This document shows positions 58,391 through 64,000 of a stretch of DNA of 64,000 nucleotides, one piece after another. The stretch covers positions 51,694,012 to 51,758,011 of the forward strand of contig CM059971.1 of the NCBI GenBank assembly GCA_030490835.1, read 5' to 3'. How positions within the stretch are numbered: the first letter of the stretch is position 1; every line of letters begins with the position of its first letter. A program made the translations under genes and the position numbers. Below the pieces are notes generated by a model, which saw only the letters and a program-made list of their open reading frames with translations, made no database searches and was not told the origin of the DNA. Origin of the DNA: Annona cherimola (lineage: Eukaryota; Streptophyta; Magnoliopsida; Magnoliales; Annonaceae).

Positions 58391-60256
58391 TTATCTCTTT
58401 GGTACCCATTTTATGGGTCCATTTGGGTTAGTAATATAATTCAATTTTTGTTGCTCTAACTTAGAAAGCCCAAATATTGTGTTCCTTGGAATCAAAACTA
58501 ATTTTGCACCATGGTCATATAGTTTCTTAAAGTTACATTTGTAGGTTTTATGACCCATTTTATTGCAAAAATTGCAAGCCATAGGTAATCTTGGAATAGG
58601 CCTCCAAGTATGTAATGGTTCAAACGTTGGCCTTCTAGTCCGCATAGCATTTTTCCTTTGTGGCTTGTGTATAGGTGCAGTTTTGGTTTGATATTTTCCA
58701 AGTATTGGCACATTTGATTTGCCACTTTCTTTTTGCTCAAATGTATAGTATCCAAGACCTCTTTTATTTGTTTGGGAGGTCATGTTCAGAAACTTTTTTA
58801 CATTTTCTCCTGGATTAGAGAACTTGGCTAATGATTCATTTAATGATTCGTTCTCCTTTTTCAGTTTCTCTACTTCTTTCAAAAGAAAATCATTTTCATC
58901 TTTCAATTTTGATGAACTTTCAACTAGTTTTCCATTTGCAACAATAACGTAGTTACATTGTTGTCTTTTTAATGACAACTTGTGTCCTAGCTTTTTGATT
59001 TCTTCATATAATGAATCATATGCGATTTGCAGTTCTTCTAATTCAGCACATTTGAGGCATTCTTGAAAAGAGGAATAACTTGATTGAGAATGGCAAGGTT
59101 TGGAAGTTACCTCTTCATTGCTTGTGCACTTTGTTGAGATGGTTTGTTCTTCCAAAATTTCAGTTGTGTTCAAACACAACAAGTTTTCTTCTTGTTCGAT
59201 CCGTGCCATGCAGCATATTCTAGCACAATTTGCCGCCTCGAATTCGTCGGTTGAGGAGCTGCTTGTTGATGAGGTTTCTTCATTGACGTACATGCCTTTT
59301 CCTTTTGGCCTTTGATATTTTCTGTTTTCATGTCTTTCCCTCCTTTCTTGTTGATCCTTTGGTCTCTCTTCCGGTGTAGGACATTGGGCTTGCATATGTC
59401 CCATACCGCCGCATCTATAGCACTTTGTTGGATCCTTCTTCTTCTCTCTTCGTGGTCTTTCTTTGAAGTTTTTGAAGTTCCTTCCTTTTCTCACAAACTT
59501 TCGAAATTTGCGAGTGAGCAGTGCTATGTCTTCATCATCGTTGTGAGATGAGGAGGTAGATTCTTCTGAGGTGGCTTTTAGTGCAATAGCTTTCTTCCTT
59601 TTGTGTTGATCTTCATTTCTTCTCTTGATTAGCTCATGTGACATTAATGAGCTAATAAGATCTTCTAACTTTAAAGTATTTAGATCTTTGACTTCTTCTA
59701 TTGCCGTAATCTTTGGAGTCCATGATTCCGGTAAAGCCCTTAGAATCTTCATAACCTGTTCAGATTCAGAGATAGCCTTTCCAAGACCTTTCAATGCGTT
59801 AGTAATTTTAGAAAATCTGGCAAACATCTCAGAAATATTTTCTTTATCTAACATTTTGAAGCTTTTCAATTCTCCTATCAGAATATTTCTTCTAATCCCT
59901 TGGACTTGAGAGGTTCCTTCATAAATAGATGTTAGAGTATCCCATATTTCTTTAGCGGTTAGACAAGATGATACTCTATCATACTCGGAAGCCGTAAGAG
60001 CACAAAATAAAGAATTCATGGCCTTAGCATTGCTCTTAACGGTTCTTACTTCCTCTTCGGTCCACTTGGAAGCTCTTTCATCGATAGGCAAAGTTACACC
60101 ATCTTGGATTGCAATCCAAGAATCCATGTCGGTAGCCATAATGAGTTGCTTCATATGAAGTTTCCAATAGCCGAAATTGTTCCCATCAAACAATGGTGGC
60201 CTAGTAAATGATTGGCCTTCGGCAAATGCAGGAACGGAAGTAGATTGGGATGCCAT
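58391..60256 (-). CDS. gag: copia Gag, element 4 (open, 621 residues)
   Basis: Intact from the ATG 35 bp after the primer site to PIKWVPKR. Copia-type Gag region (about residues 15-215), Ser/Asp-rich hinge (about 240-255), knuckle 1 CYRCGGMGHMQAQC (about 279-292), Ser/Thr linker, coiled coil (about 400-495, ending LKKENESLNESLAKFSNPG), a basic stretch, and knuckle 2 CNFCNKMGHKTYKC (about 562-575). Both knuckles keep all four zinc ligands, unlike elements 1 and 3. Particle-forming and RNA-binding precursor. The only copy in the window that looks fully functional at sequence level. Confidence 0.93.
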   Translation of the reverse strand: MASQSTSVPAFAEGQSFTRPPLFDGNNFGYWKLHMKQLIMATDMDSWIAIQDGVTLPIDERASKWTEEEVRTVKSNAKAMNSLFCALTASEYDRVSSCLTAKEIWDTLTSIYEGTSQVQGIRRNILIGELKSFKMLDKENISEMFARFSKITNALKGLGKAISESEQVMKILRALPESWTPKITAIEEVKDLNTLKLEDLISSLMSHELIKRRNEDQHKRKKAIALKATSEESTSSSHNDDEDIALLTRKFRKFVRKGRNFKNFKERPRREKKKDPTKCYRCGGMGHMQAQCPTPEERPKDQQERRERHENRKYQRPKGKGMYVNEETSSTSSSSTDEFEAANCARICCMARIEQEENLLCLNTTEILEEQTISTKCTSNEEVTSKPCHSQSSYSSFQECLKCAELEELQIAYDSLYEEIKKLGHKLSLKRQQCNYVIVANGKLVESSSKLKDENDFLLKEVEKLKKENESLNESLAKFSNPGENVKKFLNMTSQTNKRGLGYYTFEQKESGKSNVPILGKYQTKTAPIHKPQRKNAMRTRRPTFEPLHTWRPIPRLPMACNFCNKMGHKTYKCNFKKLYDHGAKLVLIPRNTIFGLSKLEQQKLNYITNPNGPIKWVPKR

Positions 60257-60290
60257 GTCAATAAAATCTCTTTGGTAAGCTCAAAGACCT

Positions 60291-60302
60291 GCTCTGATAC
60301 CA
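60291..60302 (-). promoter_or_regulatory. primer binding site (initiator Met-tRNA), element 4
   Basis: GCTCTGATACCA on the + strand, two bases from the LTR end. Confidence 0.95.
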
Positions 60303-60304
60303 CT

Positions 60305-61919
60305 TGTTGGTCCCGAGTTAATGGCAAAACCCAAGAGGGGAGGGGTGAATTGGGTTCTTATAAAATTCTTTGGTAAATTAAAAACTTAACCCTTTGAAAG
60401 TTTAATCCCCTTGATTAATGAAATGAAATGGAAAGCAATATAATGTAGAGAGCAGAAATATAAATCAAGCACACAAGATTTTTATAGTGGTTCGGGCAAC
60501 CTCCCTACTCCACTCTTCCAAGCTCACACTCCTTGTGACTTGGGTTCCACTACTGTATTCCTCAAATACAATTAGAGCCACTACTCTCTTCTAGATTCCA
60601 GCTCTAGGGGGCTTCAACAAATCTCAGCACAAGTAGGTGATGAGTTCCACTCCAATCACACACTACTTTGCCTTTACTTGATCTTAGTTCCTCAAACTAA
60701 ATCAAGTTCAATACAAAAAAATGAAATAACAAAAGAGTCTACACTTTACAGATGTGTAGTAGCAATTTGGCGCAGAGAAGAACTCGTAGTATTGGCTTTG
60801 AAGATTCAGAAGTTGAGCTCTTGCAGTTTGAAGCAAAGTTCTTCTTCTTTGAATGGCTTGATCTCTTAAAGCTCTTGTAGATGGGAGTTAAGCACACTTA
60901 ATGATTCTCAGCTACTTCCCTCGTCCATAATGAATGCCTTTTATAAATGTGGAGAGAATCTGAACGTTTGAAGGTAGGTGGCGCGCATTTAATGCGCCAA
61001 CGTTCAAATATTTTCCGGCCGTTGCGACCCAAGTCGCAGGTGGAGTCGACTTCGGGTGCGACTTCACCCAAGTCGCAGATGGAGTCGACTTCGGGTGCGA
61101 CTTCGCCTTGGCAGGAAGCATGATGAACTTGAGTCCATGAGATTTGAATCATGTAATCTTTGACCAATCTTCTTAGTTGAGTTTATGCGTTTTGCTTGAA
61201 CTTGAATTAGTCTTAAAATGTTGTAGACCTTGTGAATCTTGGAGAGCTTGAAAACTTGTAAGGTTGATTTGCCTTTGATTCATGCACCTTGCTCTCTTTT
61301 GATATTAATCTTCATATCTTGAATTTCTTCACCTTCAGAATAAGTTTGAAGTTGTACCTTGGACTTGAGAATCTTAGGTTAATAATGAGCTTGTACCCTT
61401 GATTTGGATTTGAAAAATTCCAAGTTGATCTTGAAAATGAGCTTGAGTCTGTATTTTAGACTTTGAAGAACTCACGTCGATCTCGAGGTCGACTTCATCT
61501 GCGACTTCACCCAAGTCGCACCTGGAGTTGACTTCGTCTGCGACTTCGGCATTTTTGTACCCCAAAATCAGCTCTAGAGTATTTTTGCCGTCTGAAGTCG
61601 ATGCTGGAGTCGACTTCGTTTACGACTTGGCTTCCCAAGTCGTAAGTGGAGTCGACTTGGCCTGCGACTTCACCTGCTTTTCCTTCCAATTTGAATTTTG
61701 CTGTGTGGTCTATTTTGGAGTCGAATATGGAGTCGACTTTGGGATCGACTTCAGTCTAAGTCGAAGTCCAAGTAGACTTGGATATCGACTTGGCTAATTC
61801 ATTCCTTAAATCATTAAGCAAAGTCATCGGTAATCACCTTATACTCAATTTTAACTTTGTTAATCATCAAAACTCATGCTTTGGTCAATTTTGTTTTGCT
61901 TTAAACATTGTTCCCAACA
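60305..61919 (-). repeat. 5' LTR of copia element 4
   Basis: 1615 bp, matching 49634-51248 position for position. AAGTCGAC blocks at about 61029-61106 and 61475-61795 (+ coordinates), TATA-like TTTATAAAAGG (minus strand) near 60950. Confidence 0.95.
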
Positions 61920-61924
61920 ACGGG

Positions 61925-62905
61925 GTCTCTAAACAGGGAATCGAAGTGGACAAAGCTAAAATCGAGACAATCGAGAAATTGCCTCCACCCACCTCAGTCA
62001 AAGGCATTCGCAGTTTTCTGGGACATGTAGGATTCTATAGACGGTTCATAAAAGACTTCTCAAAGATAGCTAAGCCGTTATATTTGCTACTCGAAAAAGA
62101 TACGCCATTCGAATTCACCAGTGAATGTATGGAAGCATTCCAGCAGCAGAAAAAGAAACTTGTATTTGCGCCAATTATTATTTCTCCATAATGGAATCTC
62201 CCATTTGAATTAATGTGCGATGCAAGTGACTATGTAGTGGGAGCAGTATTGGGACAGCGAAAAAATAAATCTTTCCGCTCCATCTACTACGCTAGCAAAA
62301 CCTTGAATGAGGCACAAATGAATTACACTACAACCGAAAAGGAACTGCTAGCAGTGGTATTTGTATTTGACAAATTCAGAGCCTATCTGGTGGGCACTAA
62401 GGTGATCGTTTACAAAAACCATTCAGTCATCAAATATCTGATCGAGAAAAAGGATGCAAAACCACGCTTGATTCGATGGGTCTTACTGCTACAGGAATTC
62501 GACCTCGAAATCAAAGACCGTAAGGGAGCTTAAAATCAGGTCGCTGACCATCTATCCCGCCTTGAAGGACCCCAGTTAGCTCATGATACGGAGCAAATTC
62601 GAGAAGTGTTTCTAGATGAGCAGCTATTCTCTATCTCCCCAGGCAGCCCACCATGGTATGCAGACTTCGTCAATTACATCGTCAGTGGAATGTTGCCTCC
62701 GAGGTTGAATTCACACCAAAAGAAGAAGTTTCTCCACGATGTTAAATTCTATTTTTGGGATGATCCATATCTGTTTAAGCAATGCCCAGATCAGTTATAT
62801 CGGAGATGTATTCCAGAGTGTGAACAGAAAGCACTACTGCAGAGCTGCCATTCATCTCCGTATGGGGGCCACTTCAAGGAGACAAAATTGCAGCAAAAAT
62901 ACTTC
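61925..62905 (+). pseudogene. pol: Athila-like RT end, RNase H and integrase start, element F, second part
   Basis: Continues element F after element 4: connection region (GIRSFLGHVGFYRRFIKDFS), gypsy RNase H ([39 protein letters not shown]). The later catalytic position reads YKNHS, where this group has an Asp, so activity is lost. After a TAA near 62531 comes integrase N terminus (FYFWDDPYLFKQC, RRCIPECEQ, CHSSPYGGHF). Stops: TAA near 62190 and 62531; frameshift near 62888. Cut at 62905 by gypsy LTR E. Confidence 0.9.
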
Positions 62906-64000
62906 TGTGGAACCCCAACCTAAGGAGGATTTAATGTGTGCATTGAACATGTACATGTGACTTATATATGATTAAATGAAATTTTTGGATGATTTTAGGA
63001 TTTTATGATATGTTTCAATTAGGGTTCAATTAAGAATGGTGATTAAAAATTTAATCGTCGGAGCCCAAAGTGAGTCGGTATGACCCGAGGGGCTTAATAA
63101 GGATTTAAAGATGACAAGGTGTCATGAATAATCATGTTAATAACCATGATTTAATTTATGGAGATTAAAGTGTAATTATGGAATTAAGATGAAAAATGAT
63201 AGAAAATTCATAACTTGACGCCTACAAGGCGGATTTCGATAAAATTTGAAAGGTAAGCTCACGATGGTGGGCCCCATTTTATGAATGGATTGGATTAAGG
63301 GAATCATGATGGGATTAGGGTGATAATTAATTATTTTTATCTCAAATACAAAAGATAAATTCAAATGGTCATAACGTGACGTAGAAACGTCGGATTGAGA
63401 TGAAATTTGAAACGATGGAATAAAATTATGAAATCTATGAGATAAATGGAATGGATTAAGCTAATTGTCATGGGAAGTTGGTTTCTTGGAGAGCAAGTAA
63501 CAAGTTGCTTAAGAGCTAAGTAAAGAAGGGCAATTGTGGAAAGTGAAAATGGAATTTACTAAAGTTCCTATGGGGTTACTTGAGCACCAAGAAATGTAGC
63601 GAATAAAAGGAGGAAATGGGGGAGCATGGCTGTTGTTTCCAGCAGGGGAGAAGGAGAGAGAGAAGGAGAGGAAAGAGAGAGAAGGAGAGAGAAGAGAGAA
63701 AAATAAGAGAAAAATGAAGATTTTCTCCAAGGGCAGCAGCTAGGGCACGTCAAACCCACCAAGGAGGAGAGGAAAAGAAGGGAATTTCAAGTTCTCAAAA
63801 GAGGGATTACCCATTCAATCAAGTAAGTATATGTTAATCTTGATTTTATGCCTCAAATTTGGAAGTTATATTATGTTGTAAACTAAAATATGAAAGGAAT
63901 AGTAAATGGGTGAATTTTAGCATGAAAATAGTTTAGAAGAATCATGACACGGTGATTAAGTAACGACCAAATTTTCATCTTGAAAGGATAAGTAAGTTGA
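62906..64000 (+). repeat. gypsy LTR E, 5' part, runs off the window
   Basis: Starts TGTGGAACCCCAACC inside the integrase of element F; TGTGG is the inverse of the CCACA end of LTRs A, B and D. From about 63836 it is recognisably related to LTR D (about 43025) and LTR C (about 31976). No gene. The expected duplication is ACTTC (62901-62905), with the right copy outside the window. Confidence 0.75.
63636..63720 (+). repeat. GA-rich low-complexity tract in LTR E
   Basis: GAGAGAGAAGGAGAG runs. Minus-strand frames here are Ser/Leu/Phe repeats and not genes. Confidence 0.85.

Larger units (their letters stand above)
49634..61919 (-). mobile_element. copia element 4 (SIRE/Maximus-type), nested in element F
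   Basis: 12,286 bp between TGTTGG and CCAACA, flanked by ACGGG (49629-49633 and 61920-61924). Removing it with one repeat restores continuity of the Athila-like RT. On the minus strand: 5' LTR (60305-61919), primer site, intact gag, pol with two stops, array, CT leader, third ORF with one frameshift, two polypurine tracts and 3' LTR. Carries a solo LTR at 51396-53115. Both LTRs are exactly 1615 bp. Confidence 0.97.

Overview
The window is a stretch of plant (angiosperm-type) heterochromatic DNA made almost entirely of nested LTR retrotransposons. I see no single-copy host gene, no tRNA or rRNA gene and no bacterial-type feature. The plant assignment rests on Ty1/copia elements of the SIRE/Maximus type (about 1.6-1.7 kb LTRs, Met-tRNA primer site, a third ORF after pol), Athila/Tat-type Ty3/gypsy elements (degenerate Asp-tRNA-like primer site, G-rich polypurine tract), gypsy elements with a Met-tRNA primer site (chromovirus-like), and a plant LINE-type RNase H fragment.

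Layout. 1-3345: 3' tail and 3' LTR of an Athila/Tat-like element that appears to have landed inside the 5' LTR of copia element 1. 3346-23273: copia element 1 (+ strand), interrupted at 8958-18704 by copia element 2 (+), which is flanked by the 5-bp duplication GATTT. 23274-29694: two related 2.8 kb gypsy segments (A and B: LTR 3' part, primer site, decayed gag), separated by a 0.7 kb LINE-type RNase H fragment. 29695-31379: solo copia LTR on the minus strand. 31381-33664: gypsy LTR C. 33665-41056: copia element 3 (+), with intact gag, decayed pol and no third ORF. 41057-45709: gypsy LTR pieces, including LTR D. 45710-62905: Athila-like element F, split in its reverse transcriptase by copia element 4 (49634-61919, minus strand, duplication ACGGG). 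Element 4 itself carries a solo copia LTR (51396-53115, duplication ATATG). 62906-64000: start of another gypsy LTR (E), inserted in the integrase of F.

The four copia elements belong to one family. Each has a 600-residue Gag with two CCHC knuckles separated by a coiled coil, then a conserved acceptor-like T-tract plus CAG, then PR-IN-RT-RH. Elements 1, 2 and 4 continue with an array of palindromic AAGTCGACT units, a CT-rich leader and a third ORF (about 535 residues). All four then carry two polypurine tracts about 240-280 bp apart. Gag is open in elements 3 and 4; every pol is broken. Elements 1, 2 and 4 share one in-frame TGA in pol, so the family spread while carrying it. The same AAGTCGAC array fills the U3 of the LTRs, and the 3' LTR of element 2 has lost exactly that array together with its TATA box.

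The most unusual features are the array shared between U3 and the third-ORF leader, the shared TGA, the natural U3 deletion, and the doubled polypurine tract. Everything is read by eye; identities are approximate.
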